Origin: DATJGR01 sp963787045
Lineage (GTDB): Bacteria > Pseudomonadota > Gammaproteobacteria > Pseudomonadales > Azotimanducaceae
Assembly: GCA_963787045.1 (NCBI GenBank)
Contig: CAWBBR010000012.1
Coordinates: 129,058-193,057 of the forward strand
Direction: 5' to 3'
DNA length: 64,000 nt
Below are positions 53,160 through 62,762 of the stretch, piece by piece. Within the stretch, counting starts at the first letter, position 1. The number at the start of each line of letters is the position of its first letter. The notes under the pieces are model-generated. The model was not told where the DNA came from, made no database searches, and worked only from the letters and a program-made list of their open reading frames with translations. Made by a program: the position numbers and the translations under genes.

Positions 53160-54576
53160 ATGGCACGTCCGTTTCCGACCGATAACCCGCTCCTGCAGGG
53201 TGGCTTCGAGCCGATCCGCATGGAGTGCGACAACGCCGATCTCTTCGTCCACGGCGAACTTCCGTCCGAGCTGAACGGGACGCTGTACCGGATCGGTCCG
53301 AATCCGCAGTTCGCGCCGCGCGGCCGGTACAACCCGCTGCAGGCCGACGGCATGGTCCACGCGTTTCACGTCGCGGATGGACGCGTGGCCTATCGCAACC
53401 GTTGGGTGCGCACGCAACAGTGGACGCTCGAACGCGCGGCCGGCCGCGCGCTGTTCGGTACGTCGGGCGATCCGCGCGACACGGATCCGGAAGTCGCGGG
53501 GGTGCGCACCGACGGCGTCGCGAATACCCACATCGTCTCGCATGGCGGCAAACTGCTGGCGCTCGAAGAAGGACACGGCCCCATCGAGATCGATCCGCGG
53601 TCGCTCGATACGATCGGGCCGTGGACCTTCGATCACCAGTTGCCCGGCAACATGACGGCGCATCCGAAGATCGATCCGATCACGGGCGAGATGCTGTTCT
53701 TCGCGAACTTCCCGTCGCGCGCATTCACCGGAGAAATCACGTTCTTCGTCGCCGACGCGCAGGGTCGCATCGTGCGTCATCAATCCGTGCAGGGGCCGTT
53801 TCCGGCGCTGGTGCACGACTTCGCGATCACCCACGACTACGTGATCTTCGCGGTGTGTCCGCTGACGTTGTCGATAGAGCGCGCGCGTGCGGGCGGTGCG
53901 CCGATCGCATGGGAGCCGTACCTCGGCACACACGTCGGGGTGTTGGCGCGCGACGGCCGCGCCGAAGACACGCGCTGGTACACGGGCGATGCATGCATGG
54001 CGTGGCATTCGATGAACGCGTTCAACAAAGGTCCGCGGATCTTCATCGATGTCTGCCAGCAGGAAGCCCCCGCGTTTCCGGCGGCGCATGGTCCGATGCC
54101 GGAGGAAACATCGCTGCGCCAGTATCTGACGCGCTGGACGATCGACCGGTCCGAAGGCGAGGAATTCGGGATGCAGCGCCTCAGCGACGTCGTCTGCGAG
54201 TACCCGCGCATCGACGAGCGCCGCGTCGGCCTGGCCTATCGATACGGATACGTCGCGTGCATCGGCGGTCCGGGCACGGGCGACATGTTCCACCGCGCGA
54301 TCGGGCGATTCGACCACGACACCGGCGAGATGCAGACATTCCACGCCGGCGATCGCTCGGCGGTGTCCGAACCGGTGTTCGTCGCGAGAGATGCGGGAAG
54401 CGGGCGAAGGCGACGGCTTCCTGTTGGCGACGATCTTCGACGAAGCGCGCAACGCGAGCCAGCTCGCGGTGTTCGATGCACAGCACGTCGCGGACGGCCC
54501 GATCGCCCGCGCCGACCTCGATCACCGCGTGCCCATGGGATTTCACGGTTCGTGGCGCGACGCAGCCCTGGGTTAG
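53160..54576 (+). CDS. carotenoid cleavage oxygenase family protein, one frame change
   Basis: A seven-bladed propeller iron(II) oxygenase of about 470 residues. The four metal-binding histidines appear in MTAHPKIDP, VHDFAITHDY, AWHSMNAFN and, after the frame change near 54393, VPMGFHGSW. The N-terminus LNGTLYRIGPNPQF and GDGMVHA-like QADGMVHAFHVADG are family hallmarks. Substrate could be an apocarotenoid or a stilbene/lignin-derived aromatic (lignostilbene dioxygenase branch). Confidence 0.9.
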
Positions 54577-54608
54577 GACGCGTGAGCGTGCCGCTCGTCG
54601 AATCGAGT

Positions 54609-55332
54609 TCACTGACGCTTGTCGCGCCACGCGTTCTTCTTGCCGGTTCGCAGCTTCGTCCGCGTCTCGCGTTTGACGCGCGCGGCGAGTCGCGCGTCGT
54701 GTTCGGCGAGGAAGTTCTCGACCGCGGCGCGATCCCAATTGACGAGGCAGCGCAGCGCCCAACTCATCGCCTTCACGACCATGTCTTCGCGATCGTCGAT
54801 CAGCAGATTCGCGATCGCGAGCGTGCGTTTCGTATCGCCGGCGCCGCCGTGCGTCTTGGTGTTGAGCACCACCGTCGACACCAGCGCCGCCCGTCGCCGC
54901 CACAGGTCGTCGCTCTTCGCCCAGCGCCGCACGTCGGCGTCGCGAATCAGACCGCGCAACCATGCGGCGCCGGCAATGTAGATGCCGTAGCCGTCGACTT
55001 CGTCCCACGACGAGTTGCCGGCGCCCAGCGCCTCGACCGTCGCGAGATCGAGTTGCGACAACGCCGTCGAGTGCTTGTTGATCAGTTCCCAACCGACCCA
55101 GCGGGCGCGATTCGCTTTCATTTCCGACGACGCGGCGATGGCCGCGCCGATCGCCACTACGTCGGCGGCGTCGGCGTTCTTCACCAACGCGCTCAGGCGT
55201 TTGCGGACGTCGCGCGCGCCCGGCACGCCGGCGCCGCTTCGACAGGATCTCGTCGATCGCACTGCGCGCCAGCCGATCCCGCTCGGCTTTTGACAGCCGC
55301 TGCGTCGGCGACGTCGCGGCCCGTTTTGCCAT
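54609..55332 (-). CDS. AlkD-like DNA alkylation repair protein, one frame change
   Basis: Starts MAKRAATSPTQRLSKAERDR at 55332; the frame changes near 55237 and continues PGARDVRKRLSALVKNADAA into HEAT-like helical repeats: SSEMKANRARWVGWELIN, AKSDDLWRRRAALVSTVVLN, SLLID-type IANLLIDDREDMVVKAMSWA and LRCLVNWDRAAVENFLAE. The DLWRRRAA and KAMSWALR motifs hold the AlkD tryptophan/aspartate/arginine set used to excise N3/N7-alkylated bases. Third alkylation-repair gene in the window besides AlkA and Ogt. Confidence 0.85.
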
Positions 55333-55451
55333 CCGCGAGACTCCCTCGATATCGGACGGGGAATTCTCGCTCGCAAAATCGTCCGCGTCGCCGTCACGGC
55401 ACTCGCAGTATGATCCGTCGTTCCCGCATCACGCTTCGTAGGAGAACGATC

Positions 55452-56494
55452 ATGGCTCAAGCTTTGCGAACGCTCGGCCGCTCCGGGCTCAAGGTATCGC
55501 CGCTGTGCCTCGGCGCAATGAACTTCGGCAACGATCAGTTCGGCTGCGACGAGAAAGCGTCGATCGCGATCATTCACGCGTATCTGAACGCCGGCCACAA
55601 TTTCATCGACACCGCCAACGTCTACTCGGCGACCAAGTCGGAAACGATCGTCGGCAAGGCCGTGAAAGACCGGCGCGATTCGGTCGTGATCGCAACGAAA
55701 GCGTCGTCGCCGCTCGGTCCGGGGCCATTCGACTCCGGCTCCAGCCGCAAGCACGTCGTAAAGGCGTGCGAGGACAGCCTGCGCGGCTCGACACCGACTA
55801 CATCGATCTGTATCAGATGCATCGCTACGACGAGGCAACGCCGCTCGAAGAGACGCTCAGCACGCTCAACGACCTCGTCCGCCAGGGCAAGGTGCGTTAC
55901 ATCGGCGTCTCGAACTGGACCGCGTCGCAGATCGTCGAGGCCTGCCTGGTCATCGCCGCGAAAGGTTGGGAGCCGCTGGTCAGCCTGCAACCTCAATACA
56001 GCATTCTGACGCGCGACATCGAAGTGGAGATTCTGCCGGCCTGCCAGAAATTCGGACTCGGCATCATTCCATGGAGCCCGCTCGCCGGCGGCATGCTCAC
56101 CGGCAAATACAAGGCGAACGAGGAACCGCAACAGGGCACGCGCTTCGCGGCACCGGGGCCGTTCCAGGCGATCTGGCGCACGCGCGCCCTGAACGAACGC
56201 AATCACGCGATCGTCTCCGTCGTGCTCGAGGAAGCTGGCAAGCTCGACGTCTCGCCGATCGCGCTGGCGTTGGCGTGGAACCTCGCCCGGCCGGGCATCG
56301 TCTCGCCGATCATCGGGCCGAAGAACGAACAGCAGCTGAAAGACAACCTGGCCGCGCTCGACGTGACGCTTCCTGCCGACACCATCGAGCGGATCGACGC
56401 TGCAAGCGAGCCGCATCTGCCGTACCCGCACGATTTCATGAAGATGGCGCGGCAACTCACGGCGATGCTGGTTGCGCAGAACGCCAAGCGCTAA
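55452..56494 (+). CDS. aldo/keto reductase, one frame change
   Basis: A TIM-barrel NADPH oxidoreductase of about 348 residues: MAQALRTLGRSGLKVSPLCLG, catalytic Asp and Tyr in FIDTANVYSATKSE, Lys in VVIATKASS and His in DLYQMHRYD. The frame changes near 55790 (from SLRGS to RLDTDYID) and the rest is intact, including GVSNWTASQIVEA and IIGPKNEQQLKDN. GTAGGAG precedes the ATG. Co-transcribed with a GST 23 bp downstream. Confidence 0.9.
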
Positions 56495-56517
56495 CGGTCT
56501 CATCAAGGGGTGTCGCG

Positions 56518-57185
56518 ATGGCGGGTTCGAAGCCCCGCATCGTCTACTTCGACATTCGCGGGCGTGCCGAGGCGATCCGGCTGATGTTCGAGGAGCTCGG
56601 CGTCGCGTACGACGAGCTGCGGCTGCGCAGCAGCGCGCAGTGGAAAGCGATGAAGCCGGACACGCCGTTCGGCGCGCTGCCGATCTACGAAGAAGGCGAT
56701 CTGCGGTTCGCGCAGACCCAGGCGATATACCGCCACATCGCGCGCACTCGCGGTCTGTACGGCCGCGACGAGCGCGAGCGGATCGAGTGCGACGTGGGCG
56801 CCGAAGCGCTGAACGACGCGATCGAGAATCTGTGGCGGTTGTTCTGGGAACCGGACTACAAGGAGCAGCTCGAGGCGTTCGAGCGCGGGCCGCTCGCTGA
56901 AGCGCTGCTCGATCTCGAACGCTGGTTCACGCGGTCGTCCCGTCGCCGACCTACTGGGTCGGCGACGCGTTGACGTACGTCGACTTCGTCGCGTACCGAT
57001 ACCTCGATGAGATCGACGCGCTGTTTCCGGCCGCACTCGCCGCGCGTCCGGCGTTGTTCGCGTTCCACCGCGCGTTTCAGGCGCGCCCGCGCATCGCGGC
57101 ATACATCGCGTCGGGCCGCCGCCCGTCGGCGTTCGGCATCGTCATCGACGGCGTGAAGATGGACCCGCGTCAGACGACTGCGTGA
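56518..57185 (+). CDS. Sigma-class-like glutathione S-transferase, one frame change
   Basis: N-domain RIVYFDIRGRAEAIRLMFEELG with the catalytic Tyr of Sigma/Mu/Pi-like enzymes, FGALPIYEEGD and QTQAIYRHIAR; helical domain with YLDEIDALFP... after a frame change near 56940 (to YWVGDALTYVDFVAYRYLDE). About 222 residues. Its last 16 bases overlap the convergent NTF2-fold gene. Confidence 0.87.
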
Positions 57186-57600
57186 GCTTCGGGTCGCATA
57201 CGCTGCAACTCGTCGGCGAAATCTGCCTTCAGGCGCGCATTTGCGCCGGATCGTAGATAGAACCGTTCCGATGCGATTCGATCGCCGCGCCACGTCTGGT
57301 GCGCCAGCTCTTCGATGCGCATCACGGTGTCGTCGGGACGGGTGAATTCGAATACCCAGTGAATCACCACCTGATCGCCGCTGATGAACACGGGCGCGAT
57401 CAGCGACGTGACCACGTCCTTTGTGCGCGGCCAGCATCTTGCGCTCCGACTTCCATCAGCGCCGCGCGCGGACCGCGCGGCGGACTCAGGTTCTCCTGCA
57501 TCGTTGCATCGTCGTGATAGAACGACTTCGATCGCCTGTCACGTGCTCGTTCGAGCAGCACACAGTCGACGAATTCCTGAACGCGATTTGCCGTGGGCAT
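57170..57600 (-). CDS. NTF2-fold (SnoaL-like) protein, one or two frame changes
   Basis: N-terminal MPTANRVQEFVDCVLLERARD from 57600 and C-terminal VTSLIAPVFISGDQVVIHWVFEFTRPDD in another frame, joined through KMLAAHKGRGH near 57440. The order of strands and the WVFEF...EELAHQTWRGDRIASERFY ending fit the NTF2 superfamily. Preceded, 13 bases upstream, by a small membrane-protein gene on the same strand, and probably under the TetR operators. Confidence 0.72.
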
Positions 57601-57613
57601 GTGTTTCTCCTGT

Positions 57614-58011
57614 CTAAGGAACGGATGGTTTGCACGCCAACATCACCGCGCCGAGCGATACGACCAGCGCGATCGATCCGCTCATCGTCAGACCGACGCT
57701 CGGCACGGATGCCGACGCGATGCAACGCTTCGCTGCCCGGCCGGATAGGTCGCCGACAGCATCAGCCCCGCCGCAATGGCGTACAACGAAATCGCGAGCA
57801 TCCCCGCCCACACCGGCGCAAGTCTCCCGAACGACAGCTTCGGCCACAGCAGACCCACCGCGATCAGAAACGTGCCGGATCCGAGCGCCGCCGCGTGTGC
57901 GCCGCGCGCGACGTCGACGCGCTCGAAACCCGGAATGGCGAATCCCTGCAACAGCGCGAGAAAGAACAGCACCAACCCGGCAAGGCATAATCTGTGTTCG
58001 ATGCGCGACAT
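57614..58011 (-). CDS. small four-helix membrane protein, one frame change
   Basis: About 132 residues: RLCLAGLVLFFLALLQGFAI, GSGTFLIAVGLLWPKLSFG, LAPVWAGMLAISLYAIAAGLM, and after a frame change near 57745 the last helix LTMSGSIALVVSLGAVMLA. The layout resembles small hydrogenase-isoenzyme-like membrane proteins often controlled by TetR regulators. Start ATG 58011. Divergent from the TetR gene. Confidence 0.68.
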
Positions 58012-58064
58012 CGGCGGACTCCTCGATCGTTTCGATCGCCTGTGAACTTCGCTTTGATTAATAT

Positions 58065-58081
58065 ACCGACTGCTGGTCTGT
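58065..58081. promoter_or_regulatory. TetR operator site 1
   Basis: ACCGAC-TGCTG-GTCTGT, near-palindromic, 17 bp. One of two sites in the divergent region, 21 bp (two helical turns) apart, so two dimers would sit on the same face. Between the membrane-protein gene and the TetR gene, next to TATACC. Confidence 0.6.
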
Positions 58082-58085
58082 ATTT

Positions 58086-58102
58086 ACCGTCTGATGGTCG
58101 GT
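58086..58102. promoter_or_regulatory. TetR operator site 2
   Basis: ACCGTC-TGATG-GTCGGT, the better palindrome of the pair, sharing ACCGNC/GNCGGT-type half-sites with site 1. Lies about 26-45 bp before the TetR start. Confidence 0.6.
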
Positions 58103-58127
58103 TTTGTCAACTGTTGAGGCGACGGAT

Positions 58128-58738
58128 GTGGTGAATCAAGCACAACGCAGAGAAACGACGATTGCGGAGATACTGCGCGTTGCGCGCGCATTGTTCGGCA
58201 AGCGCGGTTTCGCCGCGACCAGCATCGATCGAATTGCGGCCGAAGCCGGGCTCGCCAAGGGCGCCGTGTACCATCACTTCGCGTCCAAAGAGGCTGCTCT
58301 TCACCGCGGTGCTGGAGGCCGTTCAGGCCGATGTGGCGAAGTCGCCGCTGCCGGCTTCGGTCGCGCGCCTCACCGACCCGCTCGATCAGATCGCCGCGGG
58401 CGTTCTGCACTACCTGGTCTCAACCAACGAGCCGGATACGCGGCGCATTCTGCTGATCGACGGCCCTACCGTGATCGGCTGGCAGAAGTGGCGCGAAATC
58501 GACGCCCGCATATTCGGCGCGGGTGCGAAAGCCGCCATCACGTACGCGCTGGCGCCCGAACGTTAAAGCGGCACAGATCGATGTGATCGTTCACCTGCTG
58601 ATGGGATCCGTTACCGAAGCGGCGCTCGTCTGCGCCAGCTCGCCGCGACCGAACGTGCAAGCGCGCGCGTTCGCCGCCGAGATTCGCGCAATGCTCGAAG
58701 GCGTGCGCGCCTCTCACGGCGCTGGCAAACCCCGGTGA
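58128..58738 (+). CDS. TetR/AcrR-family repressor, two frame changes
   Basis: HTH domain TTIAEILRVARALFGKRGFAATSIDRIAAEAGLAKGAVYHHFASKEA; the frame changes near 58295 (to LFTAVLEAVQADVAKSPLPA) and near 58563 (ALAPER to NVKAAQIDVIVHLL). The ligand domain has the TetR_C pattern RRILLIDGPTVIGWQKWREI. GTG at 58128 (or 58131) is the likely start. It probably represses itself and the divergent membrane-protein/NTF2 unit through the two operators; inducer unknown. Confidence 0.87.
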
Positions 58739-58748
58739 TCTGCTTTTT

Positions 58749-59337
58749 CTACGGAAAATCGCGCAGCTTGGTCCACGACGGCCGCGCCACGCAGCGCCTC
58801 AACCAGTCGGTCAGCGCCGGCAGATCGTGTTCGGCCGGATCGAGGTTGCCGTCGATGCGCCCCCCTTCGTTCGGTTGGCAGATCGTTCCGGCTACATTGA
58901 GGTCGGCGAACGTGAATGCGTCGCCGACGAGATAGTCGCGACCGGTCAACGCGGCATTGAGGATGCCGAGCGTGGCGAGTCGTTCCTTCTGCACCGTCGC
59001 CATCTGCTCGGCGTCGCGCGTGCGCCACGCCTTTTGCCAGTCGCGCCGGTCCATTTCGGCCTGCACCCAGAAGCTCCACTGATAGACGAGCGCGCGCTGG
59101 CGCGCATCGTCCGGCCACAGCGGACCCCCGTACGCGTCGGCGAGATACAGATTGATCGCCATCGATTCCCACACGATGCAACCGTCGTGATCGAGCACCG
59201 GGATGCGGCTGTTCGGATTGAGCGCGTGCAGCACCTCATGATCCGCAGCGGTGATGCCGTTCTGAAACAGCGGCACGTGCGTGTACGACAGGCCGAGTTC
59301 TTCCAGCGCAATCATCGAACGGCTCGCGCGCGACTTC
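58749..59337 (-). CDS. glutathione S-transferase, N-terminus cut at junction
   Basis: The frame reads YGTSKSRASRSMIALEELGL (the YGTxxSRASR opening of a Beta/Theta-like GST), then SRIPVLDHDGCIVWESMAINLYLADAYG and the helical domain with VGDAFTFADLNVAGT. No start codon precedes YGTSK: upstream codons are FAG and run into the SpoIIE fragment. The first ATG in frame (59315) would remove the first beta strand and the active-site loop, so the true start (a few residues before YGT) has been lost at about 59346. Confidence 0.82.
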
Positions 59338-59338
59338 G

Positions 59339-59656
59339 ATGTGCCATATCCAGCAAATTCACGGCAAGCCGGAACTGCCGTTGGGCGTGCGCATCAAGGC
59401 CGTGTATCAGACAGACACGGTGGCCTTGCAGCCGGGCGATGCGGTGTTTGTCGTATCGGACGGCGTGTTCGAGGCCATGAATGCCGAGGGTGCGCTTTAT
59501 ACGCAGGAACGGCTCGATGCGGATTTGCGTTCGGGCATCGAGGCGCCCGTCACGGAGCTGGTGCAAAAGGTGACGCAAAACGTGCAGGCCTTCACCGGCT
59601 CGGCGCCGAAAGCCGATGACGTCACGGCGCTGGCATTGCGCTGGCGCCCGACCTAA
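59339..59656 (+). CDS. C-terminal fragment of SpoIIE/RsbU-type PP2C phosphatase
   Basis: A 105-residue remnant with the final PP2C (SpoIIE) blocks: QPGDAVFVVSDGVFEAMNAEG (the metal-binding SDGV...EA.N motif) and the last Asp pair in SAPKADDVTALALRW. The N-terminal metal sites and any sensor domain are absent, so this piece alone cannot work. RsbU-like phosphatases dephosphorylate STAS antagonists in partner switching, and a STAS/kinase pair is encoded 2 kb to the right. Confidence 0.78.
   Translation: MCHIQQIHGKPELPLGVRIKAVYQTDTVALQPGDAVFVVSDGVFEAMNAEGALYTQERLDADLRSGIEAPVTELVQKVTQNVQAFTGSAPKADDVTALALRWRPT
59340..59375. other. sequence junction: GST start lost and SpoIIE phosphatase begins mid-domain
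   Basis: To the left the reading frame of the GST ends a few codons short of its start; to the right the phosphatase begins inside its catalytic domain (HGKPELPLGV). Both genes are truncated at the same point, and base composition and indel pattern change here. Either a contig join or a recombination point. The exact base cannot be fixed because no target-site duplication or inverted repeat is seen. Confidence 0.65.
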
Positions 59657-59662
59657 TTGTAG

Positions 59663-61320
59663 TCAATGATCGTAGTGCAGGTGAATTTCGGAGCCCTCGC
59701 CCGACTTCCGGCTACCGATCCGGTCGGCGCTGCGACGAAGCAGATAGCCAGCGAGCAGACGCTCACCCCCCTCGCTGGCGACGATTTCTCGCGGGCTCGG
59801 TCTCTGCTCGGGTATGACCAGAGGCACTCCGGCGTATCGGATGCGGACGTCCAGATTGAACTCGTCGAAACTCGCGTCGATTTCGGTGTCGCCAGGCGGT
59901 CTGTCCGAGTACGTCGAGCGATTGTATGACGCCGAATACTGCTCGTTGCAGGATATCGCCGCGCGCCGCCCAGTGCGCTCCCTGCTCGGAAAGGAACTGT
60001 TCGACCGCTTCCCGATTGATGCCTCCGGGCGGGAACCGGATCGAGACGCGCTTGCGCACGCCGATGCGCATGATCAAGTTCAGGACCACAGCGCAAACGG
60101 TGCCGAGCACCAGCGCGTTGTCTAAAATCGGCTGAAACATGATGGGAGCATGTGCCAGTACGTCGTGGTAGATGTCGGCGATCATCGCCAGGGCAAAGGA
60201 GAAGCCGATGACGATTATCTTGCGGGAGTCCAGAAGGCGCGCGGTTATCATCTGTAAGCCGCTGGTAAAGACAAAGGCCGAAGTGAAGAATAGAGTTGCG
60301 CCCATTACCGGGGGGGGCATCGCCCCAAATCCAGCAGCCATAATCGGAAAGAATGATAGAAGCGCGAAACAAATGCCCGTGGCAAGTCCCACGATCCGAC
60401 TAGTAATCCCAGTCGCTCTCGATAGTCCAACCGATGAGCTATTACTGTTGACGCCGGAACTGCCTAACACTCCGCAAAGCATCGTGGCCAACCCATTTGC
60501 GGCGACAGCGCCGGCGAGTGAGCGGAAACTAGGGCGCACCCAATCCGCATCATTGATGCGCTGGGCATTTGAAACGTCCCCCATTGTTCGGAGCGTCGTC
60601 GCAATAGCTGCGATCGCGAACGGCGCGAGCAGATTAATGTCGAAGTTCCAACCTATATTTTCAAATTTAGGGACGCGCAGGATTCCTAGTTCCTCCTGTG
60701 GAATAACGGCAGATACATCAAGGATACCGCCGGCTGCACTCGCCCCATAACCTGCAGCGACACCGATAAGCACGCAAAAGACTTTCGTGTACCCTTCCGT
60801 CCAGATATTCAATACGACCATGGTCAGAAGGGTCACCGTTGCAACAGCAAGATCGGTTATCGTAACCTGATAACTCGCCGGCATCCCGAAAATAAATCGG
60901 AATCCATAGACGGCCAGCGATAGGCCGACGATCGCAAGGACTAGACCAGCGATCTCGGTGGGCAGGAGCGCGCGAAGTCTCCGCAGCAGAGGCGCGAAGT
61001 CCGACTTGGATTATTCCGGCAACCGCCGTCATCCCAAATACCAGGGCCATTCCTCCATGGCGCAATGCGAACAATGAGGGTCCCAAATAAATTTGCGAAA
61101 AACCCGCCGGAACCAAATAACCAGAGCCAATAAATTGCGACCGAGCACACAATAAAATTGTAGCCAATCCGACTGCGAGCATTGAGAGAGAGACAAAATC
61201 GATTAGTCGGTCACCAACAAGTCCCGCCTGGCGAGCCATAATAATTGGAAAGACTAAAGTAATTGCGTTGACCGCCACATGTTGGACTGCGGATATCACA
61301 AGGACCGTCCACGGCGGCAT
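59663..61320 (-). CDS. NCS2 uracil/xanthine permease-like protein with C-terminal extension, two or more frame changes
   Basis: N-terminal VLVISAVQHVAVNAITLVFPIIM is the NCS2 QHV signature; then frame changes near 60985 lead to LLPTEIAGLVLAIVGLSLAV and FGMPASYQVTITDLAVATVT, with the NCS2 nucleobase loop (FFTSAFVFTSGLQMITARLL). Beyond the last helix comes a 110-residue tail: NREAVEQFLSEQGAHWAARG, frame change near 59905, DEFNLDVRIRYAGVPLVIPE and a stop at 59663. That tail looks like a degenerate HATPase (GHKL) domain. Start uncertain: ATG 61320 or GTG 61329. Visibly less GC-rich than the left of the window. Confidence 0.78.
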
Positions 61321-61378
61321 CTCGTCCACCGAATAGACAAGTTCCGGCGGTCGGGTCGACTTGCGCTCTACACGGTTC

Positions 61379-61729
61379 TCAGCCGAGCCGCGCCAGCGCT
61401 TCCTCGCGCGAACCCAGTATTGTGAAAGCATCAAGCAAGCCACCCATTTCGAAAAGCTCGCGCACGTGGCCTACGACGCTGCACAACGCCAATCGAGCCG
61501 TGTTGCGCTCGGCCTCATCGGTCGCCACCAGCAGTGCGCGGAACGCCGCACTGGTAAGGTAAAGCACCGCGCCCAAATCCACCAGGACGCTCTTCTCGCC
61601 GGAGTCGATCAAGTTTTTGAGCCGGATTATGAGATCGTCCGCATTGGTACTGTCGATACGGCCGTTCAGTATCACGACGCATACCTGACCAGTGCGGGAA
61701 TGGGTGATATTAAGCCCGCCGCTCGTCAT
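61379..61729 (-). CDS. STAS-domain anti-sigma factor antagonist
   Basis: A 116-residue STAS protein: VCVVILNGRIDSTNADDLIIRLKNLI, then VDLGAVLYLTSAAFRALLVATDE with the phosphorylatable Ser in the YLTSAAFR position. The ATG at 61729 overlaps the RsbW-like stop (ATGA), supporting the shorter start. When unphosphorylated it would bind the kinase and release its target sigma factor or effector. No sigma factor is encoded in the visible part. Confidence 0.9.
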   Translation of the reverse strand: MTSGGLNITHSRTGQVCVVILNGRIDSTNADDLIIRLKNLIDSGEKSVLVDLGAVLYLTSAAFRALLVATDEAERNTARLALCSVVGHVRELFEMGGLLDAFTILGSREEALARLG

Positions 61730-62184
61730 CCGGCCCCTCGTGCATCGATGCTGCATCGTTTTGTCAGCTTTACCCGATTGTATCCGTCGACCCGTTCATA
61801 GTCGAACCCGTCAACGAGTTGCTTGACCATGTGGACGCCGACCCCGCCGGGCTTGGGCCTCCCGCCAGGCGCAGCCGGAGGAGGGGGCGGTGCGTTGCGC
61901 GGGTCGTACGGCTTCCCGTCATCCATGACCTCCACCTCGACAACCGTGCCATCTACGGTCAAGCGAACCAATAATTCGTGCGCGCCCCCCTCAGGCCACG
62001 CGTACTTGATGGTGTTGCTGATGATTTCGTCAAGCACGACCTGCAGCTCGATCAACGACTTGCCGGAAATACCGTTTTCGGCGGCGATTCGATCCAAAGT
62101 GTCGCGCAGGACGGACAAATCGGCCCGATCGTTGTGGATGGTGAGTTCCGTGGACCGCAATTCGGAGGCGCCCCTTCCCGCCAA
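61726..62184 (-). CDS. RsbW-like serine kinase/anti-sigma factor (HATPase)
   Basis: A 152-residue GHKL ATPase: N-box LQVVLDEIISNTIKYAW, G1 VEVMDDGKPYDP, G2 KPGGVGVHMVKQLVDGF and C-terminal YNRVKLTKR. A proline-rich insertion (PPPPPAAPGG) separates G1 and G2. It should phosphorylate the STAS protein it is coupled to. First gene of the STAS-permease run. Confidence 0.9.
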   Translation of the reverse strand: MAGRGASELRSTELTIHNDRADLSVLRDTLDRIAAENGISGKSLIELQVVLDEIISNTIKYAWPEGGAHELLVRLTVDGTVVEVEVMDDGKPYDPRNAPPPPPAAPGGRPKPGGVGVHMVKQLVDGFDYERVDGYNRVKLTKRCSIDARGAG

Positions 62185-62762
62185 CGTCTTTCCAATCGCG
62201 GAGAACGTTTATACACCGCGCCGCGGAGGACAAGCGAATCTCTTCATTTCGAATGTGATGGAATCGGTATTCCGCGGGGTGACACCCAGTCCGGTAGCAT
62301 CAGCCATCCTCCCGCAGCTTCACTGCGACTTCAAGGTTCACCGACCCCAGCGAGATGCCGCGCTTCCCTGGGTGCTGCGTGATGATGACACTTCACGGAG
62401 GTCTAACGCGAAAAGGCTCGCTATTTTTCTGCATGGCAAAATGACGCGATTGGCACAAAGCGGACCTCACGGCATGCACGCTCTGATGTCCGTTTTTGGG
62501 AGGCGCTGCGGACAACATTTGCTCAATGCGAGCCTTTCGGCTTTTGATCGAAAGCAGACATGAGGTTGTCCATGCTATCTTGACAACCGTTTCCTAGTCG
62601 CCCGCGGCGAGGTGACCGCCCTCCCTGAACGGCCCGTCAACGAGGACGCACATCGTCATCAAAGTCTGAGAAGCATGGAGGGGCTTCGGCCCTTATCGCT
62701 AGCTTCAATCTTGAATAACGAGTAACGCTCACGGAAGAGCGCTTTCCCGAGCGAGGCTGACC
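62185..62762. other. non-coding region upstream of kup, with inverted repeat
   Basis: About 575 bp between the divergent RsbW-like gene and kup. No supported reading frame. A perfect 7-bp inverted repeat GGTTGTC / GACAACC (62564-62570 and 62582-62588, 11-base spacer) and a CTTTCG-N9-CGAAAG pair near 62534 are the only structure seen. TTGACA at 62581 is part of the first repeat, so it need not be a -35. Confidence 0.5.

Noticed and set aside
62575..62610. TTGACA at 62581 as the kup promoter -35
   Set aside because: It is formed by the right arm of a perfect inverted repeat and has no -10 at the right distance.
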